From NCBI GenBank assembly GCA_951812925.1, contig OX638372.1, forward strand, positions 86,387,058 through 86,451,057: DNA of 64,000 bases, written 5' to 3'. Origin of the DNA: Calliopum simillimum (Eukaryota > Arthropoda > Insecta > Diptera > Lauxaniidae). This document shows, one piece after another, positions 1 to 10,115 of the stretch. A model generated the notes under the pieces. It was not told the DNA's origin, searched no databases, and saw nothing but the letters and a program-made list of their open reading frames with translations. Both the position numbers and the translations under genes were made by a program. How positions within the stretch are numbered: position 1 is the stretch's first letter; every line of letters starts with the position of its first letter.

Positions 1-699
1 ATGCAAAAATTACGCGTTCTTGTACCCAAGTTACTTGAATTAGTAGTATCTTCAGTATTTTCTAATAAGATATTGAAAAACAGCTTCTTCGTTTTCTTTT
101 TTGTCAGTCTTTTGCAACCAAATTTCGAAAAAACGAAATTACGGAAGAAAAGTTACCTGACAAAAAAATTCATTAAAAAAAACGGGCAAAATCGAGCGTC
201 TATATTTCTAAATAACATGAATAATAACAACGTCTTACTAGTTTCGGGTTTCTTAAGACTAACAAATTCCAACAAAATTTTAAAAGCTTAGACGAAGTTC
301 AAAATTTAAAAAAAATATTAAAAGTCAGGGGTCTAATTTGAATATTAGATTTTTCCAGAGAAAACCAAAATATATTTTAATGTTTTGACCTAAATTGCGT
401 TATACATAACATCATAAATTTTATTCATTTTTATTTTAGAAAAAAACAAATTACTTTAATTACTTTTTATTGATTGAAAAAAGAGCTAAAATCACGACTT
501 TTTTGAGTTATCTCAGTAAAATGCAAATGCATCAACTTTGACACATCGCTGAGGAACGGAAAATTATTTTACCCCAAAACAAAAAACATTTTTGCTTGTA
601 TTGAAGTATTCTCCGTTACACTGCATCAACAAAATTTCAATAGCAACACTTGTAAAAATTTAATTTTGACCAAAAAAGGGTGCCTTTTCACCTATAGTG
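1..699. other. AT-rich sequence, no gene recognised
   Basis: The 96-codon open frame at 1-291 is low-complexity (Lys, Asn, Phe and Leu runs) and matches no family I know. Nothing else in this stretch has a clear start, splice signal or domain. It may be the decayed upstream part of the hAT relic that begins after 992, but I cannot trace that frame here. Confidence 0.4.
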
Positions 700-707
700 C
701 ATTGGGG

Positions 708-984
708 CAAGGGTGTCAGCGTTTTCGAATCACTGAGGTGGCTCGTTTGCAACAACAACAATATTTCAATGACTTTTTAAATTTCTGAGGACTACAACAC
801 ACACGAAAAATGTTTTTTTTTTTATACGAAACAACAAAAACAAATTTTTCATAAATATTTTAACTCCGCGAATTTTGACGAGCTCAAAAAAAAAAACAAC
901 AAAAATTTAAAAAATTATTGAAATATTCTTGTTTTTATAGGCGAGCCAAAATTGGCTCATTTTTGTTCTACGCTGACACCCTTG
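708..984. mobile_element. hAT-type MITE with perfect 8 bp target duplication
   Basis: The ends are 14 bp inverted repeats, CAAGGGTGTCAGCG at 708-721 and its complement at 971-984. The element is flanked by an identical 8 bp direct repeat, CATTGGGG, at 700-707 and 985-992. An 8 bp target duplication with short inverted termini is the hAT signature. The 277 bp body is AT-rich and non-coding, with CAACAA tracts. It sits just upstream of a hAT transposase relic. Two further relatives lie at 12543-12832 and 13484-13630, and this is the only complete copy of the three. Confidence 0.88.
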
Positions 985-992
985 CATTGGGG

Positions 993-1524
993 TATACTTT
1001 CAAGAAAAATTATCCAATTGTAAACTTTCTTCTGGTGAATTAAAAGAAATCACCAACAACTGTATTCAATTTTATGTGAAATTTTGCAAAAAAATAAAAT
1101 AACGATTTGATTTCGACAATTCAGTCCTGAGAGAACTCTCTCTTATGAATCCCAAAAATATTATTGAAAAAAGCGTACCAACAATACGAAGCGTAATACA
1201 AAAGTTTCCAAATTTAATTGATCCCTTTGATGCACAGAAATTTGATGATGAGTTTAGGGTGCTGCGTCATTTAAAACTTTCTGAACATTTTGAAAATTGA
1301 AACAATCTCAGCTGAGAGGAATTTCGGAGTACTATTTCCAAATTTATGCTTTCCATACCCTTTGCAAGTTTGTTTCAAAATTAATGAGCCTCCCTAAATC
1401 ATCTGCAAACGTGGAACGAATATTTTCGAAAGTTAATATAAATAAAAAGGAATATAGGAACTGGCTATATAAATCCAACGCTAGAAAGTATTTTATTTAC
1501 GCAAGATTATTTATTACACAATAA
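993..1524 (+). pseudogene. hAT transposase C-terminal relic
   Basis: Two frames together give a recognisable hAT end. Around 1145-1290 the frame reads a DAQKFDDEFRVL-like stretch, matching the 'DDEW' region upstream of the dimerisation domain. After a frameshift near 1290, the frame at 1297-1524 reads LMSLPKSSANVERIFSKVN, the hAT C-terminal dimerisation signature (S-x-A-x-x-E-R-x-F-S). Codons before 1145 are weakly similar at best. The frameshift and lost N-terminus make it inactive. The MITE at 708-984 lies at its upstream side and may have inserted into it. The family call rests on motif recognition only. Confidence 0.7.
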
Positions 1525-2102
1525 TTGTTCCTGCTGTAATTTAAAAATTGACGGTAACGTACTAAAAAACTTCAAACCGCATCAGTATTTTGCTTAAGAC
1601 AACCAAAGTGTATTTTTATGAAATTCGCTTTTTTTATCGGAGAATGCGTCTGCTTAGGTATTGACTTTTTAGTCAATTCTGACCTGTAGTAGGTCCTGAA
1701 AATAGTAACGCAAAGCAGCCTTCCGATAAAAAACATTTGTTTTCGGCTTTTTTCTTTTTATACAATACATTTGCTGGTTTTGTGTTTTTATTGGTGTTTT
1801 TACTAAAACATACTGAACAGTAAGCTCCAACCATCAATATTTTTTCATTGTTGGTAGCAACATAAACCAAAATTGTTCTCTTTAGAACTTTTTTTTTTTA
1901 AATCTATGCTTTGTCCTGTGGAATTAAAATTATTCATCATCTTGGTTCAAAATAAAAAGTCAAAAAATCCCTATGCAATTATATATAGAATATAAAGCAT
2001 CACAGGGGCACACCTTTTAAAAAAAACCAACATCGTTCGCTTTAATGGCGCAATTTGCATATGACATTTGTTTAATGTCAGTCCATCTCAATGCGATGCT
2101 AC
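1508..2102. repeat. Direct repeat unit, copy 1 (595 bp)
   Basis: This block, from TATTTATTACACAATAATT to ATGCGATGCTAC, recurs as 2916-3169 plus 5217-5552, where it is split by an inserted element. The copies differ by scattered substitutions and small indels. It is non-coding as far as I can tell; open frames in it on the minus strand near 1673-1870 are weakly conserved and also present near 5300, but resemble nothing known. The hAT element 2103-2917 lies exactly between the two copies. Confidence 0.85.
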
Positions 2103-2917
2103 TAGTGTCCGACCGAAGGTGACTTTATGGCCGAAGCCGAAGCCGATTAATCGGTTTTTTTATAACCTTCGGCCGAAGCCGAAGCCGAAGGTTCCATTAT
2201 ATTTGTAACACTTATTTTTTGTACTACTTTTTTTTATTAGTTCTTAAATAAAAATAAATAGTTAATAATCAAAATTAAATAACCTAATGTTGTAAGCTAG
2301 AAACAGCAGTTTTTCCGCATTTTCTCCATGTAGATTGGCTCTTCGGTCAGCATATATTTGACCCGCAGCACTGAACAATTGTTCACTTGGGACACTTGTA
2401 GGAGGAGCTGACAAAAATTTTTGGGATACTGGTCGTAAATGAATATATGGACTGCAGGCCCAATAATGATATATATCCGTGATCCTCAACTGCAAAGGTT
2501 CCTTTAAATAACAAGCTAATTGTTCCTTAAAAGGCAAAAGAACGTGGTCAGAAGCTGCTTCCTCGGTCCCAGTCAAAGGCATTTTATCGTGCGAATCCCA
2601 CAGATCATCTTTTGGGTATTGGTTTCCATTGGAAGCGGCTGAATTTGAACAGGAAGGTGTAGATCCTTCAATTTCGATAAACATATTATCTGTTATATTT
2701 TTTTCAGCATAATTTTGATTCAGAAATTTCAAAATTTCTGTCTTAGTAGTATTTTGACTTTTTAACATTTTTGTTTAAGAAGAAATAATTTCTTTTTAAT
2801 TAAAGTTACAAACATTCGGCTTCGGCCAAACCTTCGGCTTATTTTAGGCCGAAGGCCGAAGGCGTTTTTTTGGCCGAATCTGGCCGAAGCCGAAGCCGAT
2901 TAATCGGTCGGACTCTA
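2103..2917 (-). mobile_element. Internally deleted hAT element at a duplication junction
   Basis: The termini are TAGTGTCCGACCGA at 2103-2116 and, inverted, TAGAGTCCGACCGA ending at 2917 (one mismatch). TAG/CAG starts are usual for hAT. Both subterminal regions carry iterated GCCGAAG hexamers that can fold into GC-rich hairpins, in strong contrast to the AT-rich body. The 815 bp body keeps only the last 168 codons of transposase. The expected 8 bp target duplication is absent: GATGCTAC lies on the left and TTTATTAC on the right. The flanks instead are the end of repeat copy 1 and the start of repeat copy 2. Confidence 0.8.
2262..2768 (-). pseudogene. hAT (ZBED-like) transposase C-terminus, 168 codons
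   Basis: The reading frame is open to a stop and ends with a well-preserved hAT dimerisation domain: YWACSPYIHLRPVSQKFLS, then PPTSVPSEQLFSAAGQIYADR and LHGENAEKLLFLAYN. This matches the C-terminus of BED-finger hAT transposases. The BED finger, the RNase-H core and all catalytic residues are missing, so the protein cannot transpose. It is the retained 3' end of an autonomous parent inside the deletion derivative 2103-2917. The ATG at 2768 is simply the first in frame; I see no evidence that it is a real start. Confidence 0.75.
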
Positions 2918-3169
2918 TTTATTACACAATAATTATTCCTGCTGTAATTTAAAAATTGATGGTAATGTACTAAAAAACTTCAAACCGCATCAGTATTTTG
3001 CTTAAGACAACCAAAGTGTATTTTTATGAAATTCGCTTTTTTTTATCGGAGAATGCGTCTGATGAGGTATTGACTTTTTAGTCAATTCTGATCTGTAGTG
3101 GGTCCTGAAAATAGTAAAGCAAACCAGCCTTCCGATAAAAACATCTTGTTTTTGGCTTTTTTATTTTTA
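2918..3169. repeat. Direct repeat unit, copy 2, first part
   Basis: This is homologous to about 1510-1760 of copy 1. It begins immediately after the hAT terminus and is interrupted at a TA by the element 3172-5214. It resumes at 5217. Confidence 0.85.
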
Positions 3170-3171
3170 TA

Positions 3172-5214
3172 CACGGAGAAAAAAACGTATAATAATTTTT
3201 ACTATATTGGCTAGTCGAAAAATTAAAGTAATCAACACTAAATTTCAAATATAAATTACCTTACGTATGAACTATTTGATGGGTCCGTAAAGTCATATCT
3301 ACAAATAAAATGTAGTTAAATAATAAAGGAATATTTACTACAAATTTCCTACATTTGACTTTATGTAAGGTAATTTGCACTTTCAGAAAAAAAAATGTGT
3401 GGTCAATTTGAATTTATAATTCTAGTCAAAATAACTTCAATTTTTTCACGCACAAAAATGAGTATCATAATTTTCACCTTACGCGAGTAAGGTAAATATC
3501 ACAAAAATATAGAGTCATTTTGACTTTTATAATTTTAGTAACAATTTATATTTTTGGACAGACATTTTCTTCATATTCAAATTTTTTTGCTTCTACATCA
3601 TATGTGGAAGCAGCCCAGTGGATATGTATCTGACTACCATTCGGAAGGGCCAAGGTTCGTATCACGGCGCCGGTCAGTTCATTTTTTTTTGTTTGGTTTT
3701 TTTTTTTTTTTGTTGTTTGATCTATACATACGGTGACCATGTCTGTGTGAGCAAAATCGGGGACAAAACGATATTTATGCGAAAAAAACGGGGACAATCG
3801 GGGACAGTCGGTAGAAAATCGGGGACAGATAAATATTGGGGCAAACAAAGACTGATGAGCAAAAACAAAAGACTTTCACCTCTAAATGTAACCTCTTTCA
3901 AAGCGCAAAAGTATATCTAAGTACGAGGACCTCAACTGTACAATTTTCTTCGTAAATTTAAAAATTTAAACTTTATTTATTGCTCGTTAATAAAAACATT
4001 TATTTCTTTTACTTGTATTACATTCAAATTGACTTTAACCTTAACTGGCACTTTGATATTAAATTTTATATAAAATTTATATCAATCCACAAGTTAAATT
4101 TTACCCAGATATTGCTAAAACGGCTCTTAGTATTTTTTGGCAATAGAAATTATTTTCAAAATGTGGGCTTCTTCACCGTGTAGAAAACTGTGTAATGTCA
4201 AAATACTACTAAAACAACAAAATATTTGAAAAATCATATCTCCAAAATGTAATTTTTTTTAAAAGCACTACGTCCTATCACCACTGAATATTCAAATAAC
4301 TCACATTTTTAAGAAATTTTTTTCGTTTTTTAATGATTTCTTCGCGTTTTATAACTTTTTACGACATATTACTGAACAAATTTTGTTACACCCAAGGGGG
4401 GACCCTTGTATGTCGGAACCGAAAATTAAAAAAAAAAAAAAAAATTTCGTGTTTTATACGCGCATCATGACTTTTGACGACATTTTAGTGGAAAAAATAT
4501 GTCGTTTATTTTAATAGCAGTACAATTCTATGTAAGGGCAAAAGTAATGACGTACTATAAATTGGCTCGGATTTCGTTAGAAATTAATAAAATTGGTTAA
4601 AACCATTAAATTATGTTAAAATATATTATAGATAAAATTTTTGCATGTATCGTTATATCAAAATGGCAGCCAATTCTAAATAACCACTGTTTGAAATCTT
4701 CTTTTTGCATTTCCCAACAATTGAAAAAATGGAGATAGGACTATAGCGCTCTAAGGTATCGATATTCTCAAGAGGTTTTTAAGCTATTGATAAAAAATAT
4801 GAAAATATGCAACTTCATATGTGATGAATTAGGTAAACAATTAAGGTTTTTAATGATATTTTATACATATTAATAAATGAACTGTGCAAATACAGGACAA
4901 ATAGGGGACACAAAATAAAATACAGAACATTTGTATGTCCCGTATTTCTCAAATAAATTCCGGGGACACGTAGCCGAAATACAGAACTGTCCCCGGAAAT
5001 ACAGGACGGTTGGTCACCGTATCTATACAGTAAGGTAAATATCACGCCAATTTTTTCATTAAAATTACTAGACTGTGAGGTCATTCGAACAATCTGAATT
5101 GACTAAAAGAGTAAGGTGAATCATACTTCGGTGTAAAGTTGTCACTATTCTGACTTGAAAATCTGGTAAAATTTATGAGAAATAAAGTAGCAGGTACTAT
5201 TTTTTTTCTCCGTG
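3172..5214. mobile_element. TA-flanked DNA element with CACGGAGAAAAAAA termini
   Basis: The 2043 bp insertion interrupts repeat copy 2. It starts CACGGAGAAAAAAA and ends with the complement, bounded by TA at 3170-3171 and 5215-5216. Repeat copy 1 supplies the pre-insertion sequence around TTTTTATACA. Near both ends a short motif (AGTAAGGTAAATAT, AAGGTAA, AAGGTGAA) recurs in both orientations, as transposase-binding repeats often do. I see no transposase. TA duplication and CAC ends suggest a Tc1/mariner-like non-autonomous element, but the family is not established. About 1.3 kb of it is a second, nested element (3729-5021). Confidence 0.75.
3729..5021. mobile_element. hAT-type element nested in the TA-flanked element
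   Basis: The termini are TACGGTGACCA at 3729-3739 and its complement at 5011-5021. An identical 8 bp direct repeat TCTATACA flanks it at 3721-3728 and 5022-5029, a clear hAT signature. Subterminal regions at both ends repeat GGGGACA many times (left end 3758-3826, right end 4898-5000). The 1293 bp body has no recognisable transposase. Truncated relatives occur at 26162-26410 and, in the duplicate, 38077-38330. A GTGACC-start fragment at 24326 shares the terminal motif. Confidence 0.88.
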
Positions 5215-5216
5215 TA

Positions 5217-5552
5217 CATTTTGCTGTGTTTGTGTTTTTATTGGTGTTTTTACAAAAACGGACTGAACAGTAAGCTCCAACCATCAATGTTTTTTCATTG
5301 TTGGTAGCTACATAAACCAAAATTGTTCTCTTTAGAACTTTTTTTTTTTAAATCTATGCTTTGTCCTGTGGAATTAAAATTATTCATCATCTTAGTTCAA
5401 AATAAAAAGTCAAAAAATCCCTATGCAATTATATATAGAATATAAAGCATCACAGGGGCACACCTTTTAGCAAAAACCAACATCGTTCGCTTTAATGGCG
5501 CAATTTGCATATGACATTTGTTTAATGTCAGTACATCTCAATGCGATGCTAC
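5217..5552. repeat. Direct repeat unit, copy 2, second part
   Basis: This is homologous to about 1765-2102 of copy 1, up to the shared GATGCTAC. After 5553 the sequence differs from copy 1, where the hAT element starts. Confidence 0.85.
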
Positions 5553-7160
5553 TTTTGTTCATTACTCTTTTTTTTTTCAAACACTCCGCTTTTATGCCCA
5601 TTATTTAATCAAATAATTTGCGGCACTCGTTTATTCAAATTAACAAAATCTTCACACCACAAGTGAGAAAAAAACGACAAGAGGAGGGAGATCAACATAA
5701 AAAGTAACAAAATTCAACATTAATGGCGTAACCGGAAACGGCTGCAATGGTCCATCGCACCGGCATGAGTTGCCATATTTGTGCGCGCAGCTCACTTGAG
5801 CTGCTTTTTGGTTGGTGCGTTGTACGCGCTCGATTGGACTCGTTTATTTGAAATAACAACAGGGAGAATAAATAAAAAAAAATAACAACAAAAACATTAT
5901 TGTAAACCAGGGGTGGCAAGACTAATGATGTTGATTATCATAATCAAATTTCATTAACTAAAATGCAGCACGGCATGTCATTACTTTTTGGTCCCCTTTG
6001 ATAGCAGTTTTTTTATTTCATATTTTCTAGTACATTTCATACGTTTGCTGAAGGGTGGCCGCCATGTTTGAAATTTGTTCCCAGTTTCATTTTTTCTCTT
6101 CACATTTACTTTTATATTGCCTACTAAAGTAGTCATCAGTAGTTTCAGTAGAGCGAGGCACCCCCTGTTGTTCATGTCGACGAAGCCGCCATACTTGACC
6201 CTTATCTACTCAACAACTCATACGACGGCTTAGGCTCAACCCAATTTAGCTATACTCCGCGCGTTCCGGATTCAGTTCAGCACAAATTGAAGTGTAAATA
6301 AAGTGGAATTGAATTGAATTGGATTGAATTGAAAGTGAAGTGTTTGCATTCGGTTTACTGAAGAAGTCGTCATTGTCTGTTGGGTTCATTTTGTTAGCTC
6401 ATCACTACTGTGAAATTTATTTAATAATGACAACAACAGTTAGGTGATGGAGAAAAGTTGCCTCATTTCTGTATCATAAGTAATTAAAATGCAAGTAACA
6501 TCGGTGGAAGAAAATATAGATACAATATCTCTGTTGATTGACAGCTTTGTTTGGATTTGTTTTCAAACTTAAATATCGATCGCCAATTCGTTTTACATAG
6601 AGGACGGTATAGCGAAGATTGATTGAAAAATAAACCAATGCATTTGAACCATTTCGTATCTTAATTTTCCACCTTGAATGGACAATATCTTCAAAACTAC
6701 AGAGCTTATAGGGAAATAAAATGCAGATTCAACTGTTTAAATTTTAAACCAAAAAATATTTCCATATTAAGGAAGGACCTCTTTTCGGTTTTTAAAATGG
6801 TTTGCGATTCTCTGAAATGGAAAAAATTTTAGATGGTGCTTATATACGTATACATCAAAGACAACATTTTGGTGCTGTGAGAGAGCAATTGCAAAAAAAC
6901 TTGAATATTTTGAACCACCCTAATATGTACCCTTACATACTTTTTGATGCTGAATCCGAATTCAAGGTGAGAATTGCATATATGGGTGATTCTCAGATAA
7001 CTGTACTTTTTGTGTCCTCTGGCGATTTCACCCATACAGTTGGTTTTTTTTTCACAAAAAATTACGCTATAAGTTAGAAACTATGTTTTTCTAATAGAGC
7101 GGATCAATTTTACCACCAAATAATTATTGGTCTACTGTGAAAGTTTGCAAATATACCCCA
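5553..7160. other. Anonymous sequence; no confident gene
   Basis: Base composition is less extreme here than in the flanking repeats. A possible 260 bp element at 5908-6167 has ends CAGGGGTGGC and CCCCCTG in inverted orientation, but no good 8 bp duplication (TTGTAAAC versus TTGTTCAT). A short imperfect (GAATT)n tract lies at 6304-6332. Open frames are short. I see no recognisable host or transposon domain apart from the weak exon candidate at 6802-6968. Confidence 0.4.
6802..6968 (+). CDS. Weak candidate coding exon, unknown product
   Basis: The frame begins MRFSEMEKILDGAYIRIHQ and stays open through ILFDAESEFK, where a consensus donor AAG/GTGAGA occurs at 6969. Before the donor the composition is protein-like (mixed charged and aliphatic residues), not low-complexity. 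No acceptor or downstream exon could be matched, and I do not recognise the sequence. It could equally be chance or part of a transposon whose repeats begin at 7164. Confidence 0.2.
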
Positions 7161-7598
7161 AATGTCACAAACGTGGCATGTCCTACCCCTACTTTTTATA
7201 AACAAAACGATGAAAAACGACCAAAAAACGGAAATAGAACAGAAAACAAGTTGCTACACATATTAAGTAAATATTTAAGGCTACAATATTCTAAGCTCAT
7301 CTGCAGTTTTAAATAATTTTTAGAGGGCACAATTTGGAATTGAAAACTGTCCCCTAGTTTTGGAAAAAAAAAATTCTTGAAAGCATTATGCTGCTTCTGC
7401 ATGGTACTACTGTTTCAGTCAATAGATTGCAATACATCTGCATTAATTCTGATCACTATCCAACACCCAAAGGTCATCATGTCCAGACGCGTCCAAAAAG
7501 AAATCTGTTTGCGTCTTATAGGGCAGTTTATAAACAGAAACAGTTTTTTTTTTAGAAATTATGGTCACAAACGTGGCACTCGGCACTCCCAGGTAGTA

Positions 7599-8034
7599 GA
7601 GTAGAACGGGGCAATGTCGTGCACTCAACTTTGACATGCTCGTAAGGCCGTACATCTCAAGCGAATGCGACGAGTAAGTTTTAAAGGTCAACTTCGATAA
7701 CTCGGTGAAGCCCGAAATTTGTTTGGAAATCAAATACTTATTTTCTTCGGCAGGATATTTCGTTTCAGAAAACACTTACCTGGTATATTTTCCCGCAAGG
7801 AAAATTATTTTTATGACCCGATGAAAAAACACTTTTATCGTCCCGAAAGCGTATTTTTTGAAAAAAAGGTTACTCTGTAGAGACGAACTGGTGAAAATTG
7901 CTAGTATTATATGCATAAGCTCAGTAGGTCAGCAGGTTCCTACCTTACGAACAGTTGGTAAATCATTCAATTCCTTGGCCTAAAACAGCCAGTGCACGAC
8001 ATTACCCCCTGCACGACCTTACCCCGTTCTACTC
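7599..8034. mobile_element. MITE with GAGTAGAACGGGG termini (TA flanks)
   Basis: The left end GAGTAGAACGGGG is matched by its complement at the right end, with TA at 7597-7598 and 8035-8036. Just inside, GGGGCAATGTCGTGCAC on the left corresponds to two complementary GTGCACGACATTACCCC-like copies on the right. The 436 bp body is non-coding. TA target and G-rich ends with inner repeats resemble the pogo-like elements seen at 55010-56066, although the sequences are different. It is a non-autonomous element of likely Tc1/mariner type. Confidence 0.75.
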
Positions 8035-8289
8035 TACATTTTATTTTATGCATGAAACAATTTTTTTGTAGGATTTGCATACATGACACCAAATTCTTTC
8101 GGAAAAATCTTGAACTCAAAAGCGTGCTTTACAATGAGCGATAAACTACAAAAATGTCACAAACGTGGCACTTTTTATCAGTCTGCAAAAAAACATATTT
8201 CGATATAAAGTTTGAGTATACAGATGTTTAGTTGAAGGCTATTAATTATGTTTTTAATACAAACATTTTTTTACACCATCAGAATCATG

Positions 8290-9034
8290 AGTTATCCTTG
8301 CTCAAAAGTGAAAAAATTACTGTTTTGACATCTACTTAAAGCTATAGAACAAAAACAACAACAGTGAAATAAATTTTTGTCAATGGATTCAGACAACCAA
8401 ATTTATTGTCAATAAGACATAATTTACCGTTTTTCAATTGGATTCCCAGCTTCCGAGTTATAAACGTTTAAAGTAAGGATATCTTTCGATAACATACAAA
8501 TGATTTTTCGAGACCGAAAAGTTACAAAAAATCAATTTTTGTAATTTTTATCAATAACATATTTAATTACAAAAATTTCGAGATCTTGCAGATTATAATC
8601 GCATGAAAAATGACAGTTCTATGCTAGATTTAGTGAATGACCCTACTAAACTACTGCTTTGTAAATTAACAGAATCAAAATTTCATCTGTTTATTCACTA
8701 AATCTACAATAGAGCCTTATTTTTTCATCCGATTTAAGTCTGCAAGGGCTTAAAATTTTCGTGATAAAATATATTTCTGGTAAAAATAATAAAACTTACC
8801 ATTTTTGTTAATTTTTCGGTCCAGAAAATCCTATGTGTGTTATTGAGAGGTATCCTTTTTTTAAAGGCTTATAACTTGGAAACTAGGAATCCAATTGAAA
8901 AACGGTAAACTATGTCTTGTTGATAATAAATTCGTCTGTCTGAATCCATTGACAAAAATCAATTTTACTTGTTGCTGTTTTTGTTAAGTAGGTGTCAAAA
9001 CTGTGATTTTTTCACTTTTAAGCAAGGATAACAA
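8290..9034. repeat. Imperfect inverted repeat, about 345 bp arms
   Basis: The left arm (8290 to about 8640) and right arm (about 8690 to 9034) are diverged reverse complements. Shared landmarks include GTTATCCTTGCTCAAAAGTG versus CACTTTTAAGCAAGGATAAC, and AATGGATTCAGACA versus TGTCTGAATCCATT. The central spacer is about 50 bp. A relative of the right arm plus its outer flank is at 50035-50400, which includes the ATGGACCACCG block also found at 9163. The repeated sequence therefore extends beyond the palindrome. No coding sequence is apparent. Confidence 0.7.
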
Positions 9035-9323
9035 AGGATGCTAATGTAATAGAAAAAAATCAAGATCAGATTCGTTATTAGGAGATCCTAATCCACCATA
9101 AACGGCTTTAAAAACAGAGGACAGGAAACCATAGTTGATCTTTAGGGCGGTAGGGTATAAAAAAATGGACCACCGGAGACATGACACTGTTGCAAAATTA
9201 GTCTTGAAGTGTAAATTTGTCATTATATGCCATATATCTCTCATCAAAACGCTTCAAAATCATCATTTTTCCATACTGTGGCTAAAATGTCACAAACGTG
9301 GCAATTTGGTCACAAACGTGTCA

Positions 9324-9930
9324 GAAATTTCTTAATTTCGACCTCAAAGCCGTAAATTCACACTTGTAGTTGATCTACTTAAAAGGTGAGTTTTAAGAGT
9401 GTGTTTACACAAGATAGCATGAAGAAACTTGCAAAAATCCAAAAAAATTATCTGCAAATTTTACAACTCGAAAAAGCACAGTTATCTAAGAATCACCCAT
9501 ATACCTGGATTTTGTGATACCCCTGCTTGAAGTTGCAGAAAGTGCTGCTTTCAAGCTTATGGCGCAGTTCCAGGAAAAGATGTAATTCCATTTTTATAAT
9601 GGTATCAGAAAGCCATAATCATCCTTATCAAACTATGTATTTAAACTTTTCCAATTGAAATATAATTTTCCAAAACATTACCCCTTGAATTAAACGCATC
9701 TTAAGCCCCTTAACAAAGGACTACATTATATTTTCAACGGAAAACCGATTTAGGGGTTAAAAACTGGGCTACCCGAAAATGGAAATTTTGTTTCTGAGGT
9801 CGGAAAAATGGTTTTTACTCAAAACCAAAGCGTCTTAGGGAAAAAGTGTATACGACAAAAAATGCTTAGTATACGTATAAATTTTTTTAGATTTTTTTTT
9901 TTTATTTAACAATTTTTAATAAATTGATAA
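9324..9930. other. AT-rich sequence with nothing recognised
   Basis: There is no open frame of note, no inverted termini and no RNA-gene promoter boxes that I can see. The sequence leads into a fragment of the dispersed repeat that ends near 10115. Confidence 0.4.
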
Positions 9931-10115
9931 AAAAAAAGTTCCAAAAAATTCGGAAAAAATTCACACGTATTTCTTGGACGATTCTAAGCATTTTTTGCCT
10001 TAACAATTTTTTTTTTTTTTTTGTAATCGCCTTCCAACAGCATAAATAAAATTTGCACGTTCGAGTAGCCAAAATTTTCAGTTGGTACGCTTGGCGTGTT
10101 TTGCTTCATATATAA
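9931..10115 (-). repeat. Fragment of dispersed repeat (GGCGTGTTTTGCTTCAT end)
   Basis: CACACGTATTTCTTGGACGATT at 9961 and CTTGGCGTGTTTTGCTTCAT at 10089 are shared with the copies at 20260-21222 and 32530-33466. The middle is deleted or diverged. The repeat is described fully under 20259-21225. Confidence 0.65.

Larger units (their letters stand above)
7164..9323. repeat. Region with five copies of GTCACAAACGTGGCA
   Basis: The 15 bp motif occurs at 7164-7178, 7564-7578, 8156-8170 and 9289-9303, with a variant ending GTGTCA at 9309-9323, all on the plus strand. Nothing like it is seen elsewhere in the window. Such reiterated motifs can be protein-binding sites within one large decayed element. 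A GGGG-ended MITE (7599-8034) sits inside the region, as does an imperfect inverted repeat (8290-9034). No transposase is visible. Confidence 0.5.

Noticed and set aside
3546..3920. Overlapping open frames around 3546-3920
   Set aside because: They lie across the border of the nested hAT element in GGGGACA repeats and poly-T. The frames on both strands are mirror shadows.
5908..6167. hAT-like MITE with CAGGGG ends
   Set aside because: The ends match for only about ten bases with a shift, and the flanking octamers TTGTAAAC and TTGTTCAT agree at only some positions. Not strong enough to list as an element.
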